Shown piece by piece: positions 40,880-48,274 of a DNA stretch of 64,000 nucleotides (positions within the stretch are counted from its first letter, which is position 1; each line of letters starts with the position of its first letter). The translations under genes and the position numbers were made by a program. Under the pieces are notes generated by a model. That model ran no database searches. It was not told the origin of the DNA and saw only the letters and a list, made by a program, of their open reading frames with translations. Where the stretch lies: NCBI RefSeq assembly GCF_000179555.1, contig NZ_AECZ01000002.1, positions 186,001 to 250,000 on the forward strand, written 5' to 3'. The DNA comes from Solidesulfovibrio fructosivorans JJ] (lineage in GTDB: Bacteria; Desulfobacterota; Desulfovibrionia; Desulfovibrionales; Desulfovibrionaceae).

Positions 40880-40914
40880 CGCCGGGGGGGGCTTTCGCCC
40901 CCCGGCGTTTTTGT
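40880..40914. terminator. Rho-independent terminator between LprI-like and rubrerythrin genes
   Basis: Arms CGCCGGGGGG (40880-40889) and CCCCCCGGCG (40898-40907), then TTTTTGTT. The T run overlaps the rubrerythrin stop on the other strand, so it primarily ends the plus-strand gene. Confidence 0.85.
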
Positions 40915-41489
40915 TACCAGTTCTCGGGAGCGATCTCGAAGTAGGCTTGCGGGTGTTCGCAGGCCGGGCACTTGTCCGGGGCGTGGTCGGACTCGATGGG
41001 GAAGCCGCAGTTGCGGCAGCGCCACACGACCTTTCCCTCGCGCTTGAACACCTTGCCGGCCTCGATGTTGTCGGCGAGCGCGCCGTAGCGGCGTTTGTGG
41101 AAACCCTCGGCCTTGGCGATGTTGTCGAAGGTGGCGGCCACTTCGGGGTAGCCTTCCTCGCGGGCGACGGCGGCGAAGGAGGGGTACATCTCGTTTTCCT
41201 CGTAGGACTCCCCGCCCTCTGCCTCGCGCAGGTTGGCCATGGTGTCGCCGATGACCCCGGCCGGGAAGACGCCCGTGATTTCGACCTCGCCGCCTTCCAG
41301 GTACTTGAACAGGCGCTTGGCGTGTTCCTTTTCCTGGTCGGCGGTTTCGGTGAAGATGGCGGCGATCTGTTCGTATCCTTCCTTTTTGGCTTTCGAGGCG
41401 AAGTAGGTGTAGCGGTTTCTGGCCTGGGACTCGCCGGAGAAGGCTGTCAGGATGTTCTTTTCGGTTTTGGAACCCTTAAGCGTTTTCAT
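40914..41489 (-). CDS. rbr: Rubrerythrin
   Basis: 191 residues from the ATG at 41489 (GGAGG upstream). The N-terminal diiron domain has paired helices with SGESQARNRYTYFASKAKKE, ETADQEKEHAKRLF and the second glutamate/histidine set in DNIAKAEGFHKRRY. The C-terminal rubredoxin domain has CRNCG and CPACEHP. It reduces hydrogen peroxide to water using electrons from rubredoxin or ferredoxin, typical of anaerobes. It is last in a leftward run with a CMD-family protein, a peroxiredoxin and a TlpA-like protein, which reads as a peroxide defence set. Confidence 0.97.
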   Translation of the reverse strand: MKTLKGSKTEKNILTAFSGESQARNRYTYFASKAKKEGYEQIAAIFTETADQEKEHAKRLFKYLEGGEVEITGVFPAGVIGDTMANLREAEGGESYEENEMYPSFAAVAREEGYPEVAATFDNIAKAEGFHKRRYGALADNIEAGKVFKREGKVVWRCRNCGFPIESDHAPDKCPACEHPQAYFEIAPENW

Positions 41490-41511
41490 GGAACCTCCAC
41501 ACACTGATTTG

Positions 41512-41829
41512 TCATTCGTCCAGGTACTTTTCCGCCCACTTGATCGCGGCGGCCGTGGCGGGAAAGCCGATGGTCGTGGCCAGGACCAGCAGGGCCTGGC
41601 AGATTTCCTCGGTTTTGGCGCCGGCCCGGACGGCGCGGCGGGCGTGACTGCTTACGGATGTTTCCGATCCCCGGGCCGCGGCCGCGGCCATCTGCACGAG
41701 CTGGATGGTTTTTTCGTCCAGGGGGCCGCACTGGCGCGCCGCTTTAGCCAGGTTGTCAAGGGCCGACATGAATGCGGGATAGTTGCGCGCAAGCATCTGG
41801 TAATGCCTGGACAGCGAGGCTTCCGCCAT
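41512..41829 (-). CDS. Carboxymuconolactone decarboxylase family protein without active-site cysteines
   Basis: 105 residues from the ATG at 41829 (AAGGAG upstream). The AhpD/CMD helical core is plain (LDEKTIQLVQMAAAAARGSE, HARRAVRAGAKTEEICQALL, TTIGFPATAAAIKWAE). The AhpD CxxC is not there: the position reads SVSSHARR, keeping the His. So a thiol-peroxidase or protein-disulfide role is unlikely as such. It lies 22 bases before rubrerythrin and 39 after the peroxiredoxin, in one transcript direction. Confidence 0.86.
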   Translation of the reverse strand: MAEASLSRHYQMLARNYPAFMSALDNLAKAARQCGPLDEKTIQLVQMAAAAARGSETSVSSHARRAVRAGAKTEEICQALLVLATTIGFPATAAAIKWAEKYLDE

Positions 41830-41868
41830 GACCTTGCTCCTTTCCGGCACGGCTTCGGACGTTGGCGG

Positions 41869-42474
41869 TCAATCGCCCGCCTGCGCGCGTTTCATGGCGT
41901 CGAGCAGCACGCCGAGGTCGGGACGGGTATTGATGTCGTGGACATCAATGAAGCGGATGACGCCTTTTTTGTCCACCAGAAAAAGGGCGCGTTCGGCCAC
42001 GCCGTCGGAGCGCAGGATGCCGAGTTTTTTCGCCAGGCCGCCATGGGGCCAGAAGTCCGAGGCCACGGGGAACCACAGGCCGCCCATCTCGCGGGTCCAG
42101 GCGAAAAGGGTGGGGATGTTGTCGACGCTTATGCCCACAAGGGCCGTATCGTTGGCCTCGAAAGCTTCCTTGGCGATGTTGTAGCCCGGCCACTGGCCCG
42201 AGCACACCGGCGTCCAGGCGGCGGGGACAAAGGAGATGACCAGGTTCTTCTTGCCCTTGTAGTCCGAAAGCCGCACCCGCGAACCGTCTATGCCCGGCAG
42301 GTCGAAGTCGGGCATGGGCTGGCCCACGGCCACGGCGAGGTGGCTGTCCGTGGGGGCGAGATGCCCCACCGGGTAGATGTGGTTGGCCGGCACGCCCGTG
42401 CCGCCGGTCGCGGCCATGGCGGGGAAGGCGGCGAGCAGGAGGGCCAGGACAAACGGCAGTGATGCGGTGCGCAT
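41869..42474 (-). CDS. Periplasmic peroxiredoxin (AhpC/TSA family)
   Basis: 201 residues with a signal peptide (MRTASLPFVLALLLAAFPAM). The thioredoxin-like fold starts near residue 50 (VGQPMPDFDLPGIDGSRVRL), with the peroxidatic motif AAWTPVCSGQ, Thr88 and Cys91. No second conserved cysteine is in the C-terminal region, so it looks like a 1-Cys or AhpE-type enzyme; periplasmic location is unusual for the family. The neighbouring TlpA-like protein (42505-43095) could be its reductant. Both sit in the operon that ends with rubrerythrin. Confidence 0.9.
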   Translation of the reverse strand: MRTASLPFVLALLLAAFPAMAATGGTGVPANHIYPVGHLAPTDSHLAVAVGQPMPDFDLPGIDGSRVRLSDYKGKKNLVISFVPAAWTPVCSGQWPGYNIAKEAFEANDTALVGISVDNIPTLFAWTREMGGLWFPVASDFWPHGGLAKKLGILRSDGVAERALFLVDKKGVIRFIDVHDINTRPDLGVLLDAMKRAQAGD

Positions 42475-42504
42475 GGATGGGTTCTCCTTGGGGTTCGTTA
42501 CGGC

Positions 42505-43095
42505 TTACAGGCCGGCCGCCCGGATAATGGCCCCGAGAAAGTCGGCTGGCGCGCCGAAAGCGCCGAGGCTTGCCTGGAGCACGACGAAACCGCCTTGGGG
42601 CTTTTTTTTCAGGATGTAGAAAAACGGCGTCCCCACCTGTCCGACCTGGTTGTGCACATCGAAGTCGGCGTCGGAAAAAAGCGGAAAGGGCACGGCGTAT
42701 TTCTGGCGGAAGAGGTTCACTTCCGCCTCGGAGTTGCCGGCCCCGATGCCGACGATCTTGATGCGGTTGCCAAGGCCCCGCTTGTCGATGAGGCTGTGGA
42801 GCGCGTTGACGTTGGGCGCTTCGCGTTGGCAAAACGGGCAGTACATGCTGAAGATCTCGACCACGAGCACTTCGGCTTTCACGGCGTTTATGGGCGTGGC
42901 GCGCTTGCCCGCTGTGACGCCGAGGTAGGCGGCTGCCTGCGGGCTGACCTCGCCTGTGAGCGACACGTCGGGAAAGGGCGTTCCCGGAGCCAGGGGATGG
43001 GCCCCCGGGGCCTCGGACGCTTCCACGGCCAGGGCCGGGGCGGCGGACAGGAAAAGGAGCAGCAGGGCGGCGGGCAGGGCGAAAAGGCGTCTCAT
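42505..43095 (-). CDS. TlpA-like exported thioredoxin-fold protein
   Basis: 196 residues from the ATG at 43095 (GGAGG upstream). A signal peptide (MRRLFALPAALLLLFLSAAP) leads to a TlpA/AhpC-like domain with active-site FSMYCPFCQREAP (Cys86, Cys89). Later parts are GTPFFYILKKKPQGGFVV with the cis-Pro region GQVGTPFF. It should be a periplasmic disulfide reductase. It directly precedes the exported peroxiredoxin by 30 bases, so it is a candidate electron donor to it. The donor to this protein (a DsbD/CcdA) is not in the window. Confidence 0.9.
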   Translation of the reverse strand: MRRLFALPAALLLLFLSAAPALAVEASEAPGAHPLAPGTPFPDVSLTGEVSPQAAAYLGVTAGKRATPINAVKAEVLVVEIFSMYCPFCQREAPNVNALHSLIDKRGLGNRIKIVGIGAGNSEAEVNLFRQKYAVPFPLFSDADFDVHNQVGQVGTPFFYILKKKPQGGFVVLQASLGAFGAPADFLGAIIRAAGL

Positions 43096-43185
43096 GCATC
43101 CTCCGAAAGGGCGTCTCGGCGGCCTTTGGCCACCGTTGCAACCATGCCCCAATCCGCCCCCTGTCGTCAAAGATCGGCCGCGATT

Positions 43186-44352
43186 TCAGGCAATGCCGGC
43201 CGCGTCCAGGGCTTGTCCCAGGTCGGCGATGATGTCCGCCGCGTCCTCGCAGCCCGCCGAAAAGCGCACCAGCGTGTCCGAAACGCCCATGGCGAGCCTG
43301 GCCTCGCGCGTCATTTTGGCGTGGGAGGTCACGGCCGGAAAGCAGGCCAACGTCTCCACCCCGCCGAGGCTCACCGCTTCCAGGGCCAGTTCGAGCCGGT
43401 CCATGAACGTCCGGGCGGCTTGCGGGGCGCAGTCGAGTTCGAAGGACAGCATGCCGCCGAAGCCGCGCATCTGGCGCTTGGCCGTCTCGTGCCCGGGATG
43501 CGTGGCCAGGCCCGGATAATGCACCACGGCGACGCCCTTTCTTCCGGCCAGAAACCGGGCCACGGCCATGGCGTTGTCGTTGTGCTTGGCCATGCGCAGG
43601 GCCAGCGTCTTCATGCCGCGCTCCAGCAGATAGCAGTCGTAGGTGTTGAGGGTTTGGCCGAAGTTGACGGCCCGCTCGCGCACGGCCGCCATGAGAGCGC
43701 GCGAGGTGGCCACGGCCCCGCAGTTGAGGTCGCTGTGGCCGTTTAGGTATTTCGTGCCGCTGTGCACGACGATGTCGAAGTCGAAGTCGAGCGGCCGCTG
43801 GTTGATGGGCGAGGCAAAGGTGTTGTCGATGATGGACACGAGCCCGCGCCGCCGGGCCATGGCGGCGACGGCCTCGAGGTCCACGATGCGCAACAGCGGA
43901 TTGCTCGGCGTTTCGATATAGACGGCCCTGGTCTTTTCGGTCACGGCCGCCTCCAGGCTGGCCGCGTCGGCGTCCGGAACGCAGGTGTAGCCGATGCCGA
44001 GGCGCGTCAGCTCGGCCAAAAGAAAGCGGTGGGTGCCGCCGTACAGGTCGGCTTGGAGCACGAGATGGTCGCCGGCGCCCAAGACTGCCAGCAGGGACGA
44101 GGAGATGGCGGCCATGCCCGAGGCCAGGACGATGGCCGCTTCGGCCCCTTCCAGGGCGGCCAGCTTTTCGGCCGGCGCGAGCTGGGTCGGAATGTTGTTG
44201 TAGCGCGGATACCGGTAGGCCCCGTCCACGTCCGGCGCGGCCATGTAGGCGGCCGCCGTATGGATGGGCGTGGTCACCCCGCCGACCGTTCTGTCCAGGC
44301 GTTCGCCGGCCCGCACGCAACGCGTATGCTCTCCCAATCGCGCGTACTCCAT
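43186..44352 (-). CDS. Cys/Met metabolism PLP-dependent enzyme (cystathionine gamma-synthase/lyase family)
   Basis: 388 residues, full length. Family marks: YNNIPTQLAPAEKLAALEGA (PLP phosphate and start), LASGMAAISSSLLAVLGAGD, IETPSNPLLRIVDLEAVA, and the PLP Lys201 in VVHSGTKYLNGHSD. The C-terminus has GFGGMLSFEL and SLGGVETLACFPA. It could be a cystathionine gamma-synthase, gamma-lyase or methionine gamma-lyase; the sequence alone does not separate these. It heads the leftward run that continues with TlpA-like, peroxiredoxin, CMD and rubrerythrin genes. The 90-base gap to TlpA may hide a promoter. Confidence 0.93.
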   Translation of the reverse strand: MEYARLGEHTRCVRAGERLDRTVGGVTTPIHTAAAYMAAPDVDGAYRYPRYNNIPTQLAPAEKLAALEGAEAAIVLASGMAAISSSLLAVLGAGDHLVLQADLYGGTHRFLLAELTRLGIGYTCVPDADAASLEAAVTEKTRAVYIETPSNPLLRIVDLEAVAAMARRRGLVSIIDNTFASPINQRPLDFDFDIVVHSGTKYLNGHSDLNCGAVATSRALMAAVRERAVNFGQTLNTYDCYLLERGMKTLALRMAKHNDNAMAVARFLAGRKGVAVVHYPGLATHPGHETAKRQMRGFGGMLSFELDCAPQAARTFMDRLELALEAVSLGGVETLACFPAVTSHAKMTREARLAMGVSDTLVRFSAGCEDAADIIADLGQALDAAGIA

Positions 44353-44384
44353 GATGCCGCTCCTTGTTCTTCCTTTGCTTCTCT

Positions 44385-44414
44385 AGTATATATTATAACG
44401 TTTATTTTGGTCAA
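44385..44414 (-). promoter_or_regulatory. Promoter of the PLP enzyme gene
   Basis: On the minus strand TTGACC (44414-44409), 18 bases, TATACT (44390-44385), inside an AT-rich pocket, about 33 bases before the ATG, with AAGGAG between. The region between 44415 and 44541 holds nothing else I can name. Confidence 0.55.
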
Positions 44415-44541
44415 CTATTCAGGATTGTTGTTCTTCCAACGAAAAACCGTTCCCTGCCGCAATCGCAACCCGGCCGGCACGCGGCCGTCACAAAACACGG
44501 GGTATGCCGCACTAGTCATTACTTAACGGAGGGTAACCGAG

Positions 44542-46116
44542 ATGCGCCGATATGTCCTGCCGCCGTTCGCGGCGGCTTCCATCAATCGCGTGGCCTGGAT
44601 CGTCCTGGCCCTGCTTTTCCTGTCCGCTGTCGCGGCGCGGGCCGATTCCGGCGCCGCGCCGAAGTACGTCTTCTATTTCATCGGCGACGGCATGGCCATG
44701 CCCCAGCGCAGCGCCGCCGAGTACTACCTGGCCGCCAAGGACGGCGACGGCAAGCCCGGCGTCGTCAAGCTGGCCATGGACAAGATGCCGGTCCAGGGCC
44801 TGACCAGCACCTATTCGCTCAACTCCATCATCACCGATTCCGGCGCGGCCGGCACGGCCCTGGCCACCGGGTTCAAGACCAACAATGGGGCCATCAGCGT
44901 CGACAAGGACAAGAAGCCCGTGGCCACCCTGGCCGAGATGGCCCGCGACAAGGGCATGAAGGTCGGCGTCGTCTCCAGCGTCTCCCTGGACCACGCCACC
45001 CCGGCCTGCTTCTATTCCCACCAGGCCAGCCGCAATAATTACTACGAGATCGCCCTGGACGTGGCCAAAAGCGGCTTCGACTACTTCGGCGGCGGCGGTT
45101 TCAAGGACCCCACCGGCAAGAAGTCCAAAAAGGAAGGCGACAAGCCCGATGCCCTGGAAGTCATGAAAAAGGCCGGCTACACCGTGGCCACCGACCGCAA
45201 GGACATCATGGCCGCCAAGCCCGGCACCAAGCTCGTGGCCATCAATCCCGAACTCGACCACAGCAAGGCTATGCCCTACGCCCTGGACGGCGACAAGAAA
45301 GGGCTGACCCTTGCCGAATTCACCACCAAGGGCATCAGCCAGCTCGACAACCCCAAGGGCTTTTTCCTGATGGTCGAAGGCGGCAAGATCGACTGGGCCT
45401 GCCACGCCAACGACGCGCTCGCCTCCATCGAGGACACCCTGGCCTTCGACGCCGCCGTGGCCGAGGCCGTCAAGTTCGCCCAGAAGCACCCGAACGAGAC
45501 CCTCATCGTCGTCACCGGCGACCATGAGTGCGGCGGCCTGACCCTCGGTTTCGCCGGCACCCGCTACGGCAACTACTACCAGTACCTCAAAGACCAGAAG
45601 GTCTCCTTCGAGGACTTCTCCAAGAAGCTCGCCGCGTACAAGAAGGCCCACAACGTTGCGGATGCCAAATTCGAGGACGTGGTGCCCATGATCAAGGAGA
45701 GCTTCGGGCTTATCGTGCCCACCGCCGCCGACCTGGAGGCCATGAAGCAAAATCCCGTCAAATACTCCTCGAGCCATACCTCTCCGGCCGACCCGCACGG
45801 CATGTACCTGCGCGACTACGAGCTCGACGCCGTCAAGGCCGCCTTCGCCCGCAGCATGAAGGGCGAAAAGGAAAAGTCCGAGGACGAGATGGATTACCGG
45901 GCCTACGGCGGCTACGAGCCCCTGGCCGTGACCCTGACCCACATCCTGGACAACAAGGCCGGCATCGGCTGGACCAGCTACTCCCACACCGGCGTGCCCG
46001 TCGTGACCTCGGCCATGGGCCCCGGTTCCCAGGCCTTCTCCGGCTACTACGACAACACCGACGTGGCCAAAAAGATCATGGCCGCCATGGGCCAGAAGGC
46101 CGTGGCCAGCAACTAG
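44542..46116 (+). CDS. Alkaline phosphatase (PhoA family)
   Basis: 524 residues with a signal peptide (about 1-34, RVAWIVLALLFLSAVAARA). Metal and active-site blocks: FYFIGDGMAMPQ, the nucleophile Ser100 in TDSGAAGTALATGFKT, SSVSLDHATPA, KIDWACHANDA, VTGDHECGGLTLG and SYSHTGVPV. So it has the two-zinc PhoA fold and hydrolyses phosphomonoesters outside the membrane. Length is somewhat above E. coli PhoA. The start has GGAGG about 9 bases upstream. A strong terminator follows; no Pho-box repeat was seen in the 189-base region before it. Confidence 0.95.
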   Translation: MRRYVLPPFAAASINRVAWIVLALLFLSAVAARADSGAAPKYVFYFIGDGMAMPQRSAAEYYLAAKDGDGKPGVVKLAMDKMPVQGLTSTYSLNSIITDSGAAGTALATGFKTNNGAISVDKDKKPVATLAEMARDKGMKVGVVSSVSLDHATPACFYSHQASRNNYYEIALDVAKSGFDYFGGGGFKDPTGKKSKKEGDKPDALEVMKKAGYTVATDRKDIMAAKPGTKLVAINPELDHSKAMPYALDGDKKGLTLAEFTTKGISQLDNPKGFFLMVEGGKIDWACHANDALASIEDTLAFDAAVAEAVKFAQKHPNETLIVVTGDHECGGLTLGFAGTRYGNYYQYLKDQKVSFEDFSKKLAAYKKAHNVADAKFEDVVPMIKESFGLIVPTAADLEAMKQNPVKYSSSHTSPADPHGMYLRDYELDAVKAAFARSMKGEKEKSEDEMDYRAYGGYEPLAVTLTHILDNKAGIGWTSYSHTGVPVVTSAMGPGSQAFSGYYDNTDVAKKIMAAMGQKAVASN

Positions 46117-46142
46117 CCCGTCGCCATACCCCGTCCCATCGC

Positions 46143-46182
46143 AACCGTGGGGTGGCCTTTGGGCCGCCTCACGGTTCTTTTT
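46143..46182 (+). terminator. Rho-independent terminator after alkaline phosphatase
   Basis: Outer arms AACCGTG (46143-46149) and CACGGTT (46170-46176), inner GGTGGCC/GGCCGCC, then CTTTTT. Confidence 0.8.
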
Positions 46183-46201
46183 CAAGCGCAAGGATTACCG
46201 C

Positions 46202-47395
46202 ATGGAAAAACTGTCTTCCCGGCCGGATGCGCCCAAGGACGTGGCCACGCCGGTCGCCCCGGTCAACCTCCTTCGGCGCATGCTCGCCCGGACCGACCGG
46301 CGCGACGTGCTGCTGGTCGCGCTTTTCACCGCCCTGACCGTGGCCCTGCTCTATTGGCCGACAGGCTTTGAAAACAGGCTCCCCAGCGACGCCGTGCAGG
46401 TCAAGGCCCGCATCCTCGACGTGGACAACGCCCACGTGCACCAGTACGGCATCGTGCGCGAAGGCGAACAGCGCGTCACCGCCGTGCCGCTGTCCGGGCC
46501 CTTTGCCGGGCAACGCATCACCGCCGACAACATCCTGCTCGGCAAGCTCGAACTCGATAAGATTTTCGCCCCGGGCGAGACGGCCCTGCTCGTGCTGTCG
46601 CTGCGTGACGGCAAGATCGTTTCGGCCGTGGCCAAGGACCACTGGCGGCTCGGGCTGCAAGGGCTGCTGCTCGGCGTCTTTGCCCTGTTTCTGGCCCTTT
46701 ACGCCGGCTGGACAGGCGTCAAGGCCGTGCTCTCCTTTCTCTTCGCGGCCCTGCTCCTGTGGAAGGTGCTGGTGCCGCTTTTCCTTCAGGGCTACGATCC
46801 GCTTATCGTCACCCTCTGCGTCCTGGCCGTGCTCATGGCCGCCATCATTTTCCTCGTCGGCGGCGTCGGCCGGCGATCGCTCGCCGCCTACCTCGGCGCG
46901 CTGGCGGGCATCGCCGTCACCTGCCTGCTCGCCCTGGCCACCGCTCCCGGCTTCGCCCTGCCCGGCGCGGTCAAACCCTACGCCGAAACGCTTCTCTACA
47001 CCGGCTACGCCCACCTCAACCTCGGCCGCATGTTTCTGGCCACCATCTGCCTCGGGGCCAGCGGCGCCATCATGGACGTGGCCATGGACGTGGCCGCCAG
47101 CCAGTCCGAAGTCGTCGCCCATAACCCGGGCATCGGCCCCGGCCGGCTGTGCCTCTCGGGATTTCGTGTCGGCCGCATCGTGGTCGGCACCATGGCCACC
47201 ACACTGCTTTTGGCCTACTGCGGCGGCAGTCTCGCGCTCCTTATGGTCTTCATGGCCCAGGGCGTGCCGCTCATAAACGTCGCCACCATGCCCCACGTCG
47301 CCGCCGAAATCGCCAACACCCTCGTCGGCAGCTTCGGCCTCGTCACCGCCGCGCCGCTCACCGCCATCGCCGGCGCGCTGCTGCTGCGACGGTAA
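46202..47395 (+). CDS. YibE/F family membrane protein
   Basis: 397 residues. A short cytoplasmic start and a first membrane segment (about 38-54) lead to a ~100-residue extracytoplasmic beta-rich domain (VQVKARILDVDNAHVHQYGI), then seven or so membrane segments. The YibE/F signature is clear in the last third: LGASGAIMDVAMDVAASQSE, AHNPGI and GRLCLSGFRVGRIVVGTMAT. The family is common in Firmicutes and other bacteria, function unsettled (some data point to transport or export). It follows alkaline phosphatase, but the terminator between them suggests separate transcription. Confidence 0.92.
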   Translation: MEKLSSRPDAPKDVATPVAPVNLLRRMLARTDRRDVLLVALFTALTVALLYWPTGFENRLPSDAVQVKARILDVDNAHVHQYGIVREGEQRVTAVPLSGPFAGQRITADNILLGKLELDKIFAPGETALLVLSLRDGKIVSAVAKDHWRLGLQGLLLGVFALFLALYAGWTGVKAVLSFLFAALLLWKVLVPLFLQGYDPLIVTLCVLAVLMAAIIFLVGGVGRRSLAAYLGALAGIAVTCLLALATAPGFALPGAVKPYAETLLYTGYAHLNLGRMFLATICLGASGAIMDVAMDVAASQSEVVAHNPGIGPGRLCLSGFRVGRIVVGTMATTLLLAYCGGSLALLMVFMAQGVPLINVATMPHVAAEIANTLVGSFGLVTAAPLTAIAGALLLRR

Positions 47396-47414
47396 GGCGC
47401 AGGAGGCTGGGGAG

Positions 47415-47875
47415 GAACCGGGGCGCTGCCCCGGACCCCGGCAGAGGCGCTGCCTCTGCACTCCGCCGGGGGGCGGGCGCGCCCCCCGGACCCCCCGTCC
47501 GGTGTGCTTTGGCTGGGCGGAGGGGGGATTGGCTACCGGGAATGCGGCAAGTGGAGAAGATGGCGGCGGAATTTGTCGGGACGCTGCCGTCGCTTCGCGG
47601 CAGGCTCGTCCCGACAAATTCCGCCGCCACCACGCCGTCGCCCCTACGGGGCGACATTCGGGAAAAATAGTTTCTTAAAATGCGGCGCTTCGCCGCTGGC
47701 GTGGTTGTCGCCGCAATCGTGTCCGGCGTCGAGGCGCGAAGCGCCTCGTGCCGCCGGGCCGATTGCGGCGACAAAGGCATCACCAACCACCTCTCCGCCC
47801 GCCATCCCAACCCGGTAAAGGGGGGACCGGGGGGCATCAAGCCCCCCGGCGGGGTCTGGGGCGGCGCCCCAGCTC
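47415..47875. repeat. Intergenic hairpin cluster flanked by inward-facing hairpin modules
   Basis: Left end: hairpins CCGGGGC-gct-GCCCCGG (47418-47434), GCAGAGGC-gct-GCCTCTGC (47441-47459) and CCGGGGGGC-GCCCCCCGG (47466-47489). Right end: the reverse complement of the same design, CCGGGGGGC-GCCCCCCGG (47827-47849) and CTGGGGC-GCCCCAG (47856-47872). Between them lie two large stems: a perfect 23-bp inverted repeat (47561-47583 / 47607-47629) with a small inner hairpin, and a perfect 15-bp one (47705-47719 / 47760-47774) with an inner GAGGCGC-GCGCCTC hairpin. No gene is seen in this gap. It may be nested repeats or a miniature element. Confidence 0.7.
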
Positions 47876-47887
47876 ATTCTTCATTCT

Positions 47888-48187
47888 TCATTCGTCAGCC
47901 TCAGCCTCCTCCTTCTCCCGTTGCTCCGCTTGCCAGGCCTGACGCCTGGCAGCGGCTTCCTGGCGGAGCCTGTCCAGAATCTCGTCGTAGCCTTCGGGGC
48001 GGTGGGGGCGCAGGCAGGGGGTGCAGTCCTTGACGCCCTGGCGCATTTCGCAGTCGCCGCCGCAGTTTTCCAGGAAGTAGAGCGGGCAGAAGCACAGCAG
48101 GCAGTTGAAGGTTTCGGGGTCGGCCCCTGGGTGGCAGGGGAAGTACTTACAGGCGGTATTTTGGAAGAAACGGTAGCTGTGTTGCAT
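47888..48187 (-). CDS. Cysteine-rich small domain protein
   Basis: 99 residues from the ATG at 48187 (GGAG upstream). It matches the Cys-rich small domain family: YRFFQNTACKYFPCHPGADP, FNCLLCFCPLYFLENCGGDC, KDCTPCLRPH, GYDEIL, then a charged C-terminal helix. Nine cysteines and a His suggest metal binding. The family often occurs in methanogens and other anaerobes; the role is unknown, though some members neighbour cobalamin genes. Nothing here links it to a pathway. It lies divergent from the lysozyme-like gene. Confidence 0.88.
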   Translation of the reverse strand: MQHSYRFFQNTACKYFPCHPGADPETFNCLLCFCPLYFLENCGGDCEMRQGVKDCTPCLRPHRPEGYDEILDRLRQEAAARRQAWQAEQREKEEAEADE

Positions 48188-48274
48188 GGGGGCTCCGGTG
48201 GGGCTGTGGGGAGGCACGGGGTTTGCAGCCGCTGGGTTGCGCTTTGAGTGAATCGAGAAAAACGGGATATCCGC

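Noticed and set aside
44353-44541. SAM-type riboswitch before the Cys/Met PLP enzyme
   Set aside because: The gap is short and shows only a promoter; no kink-turn or conserved core was recognised.
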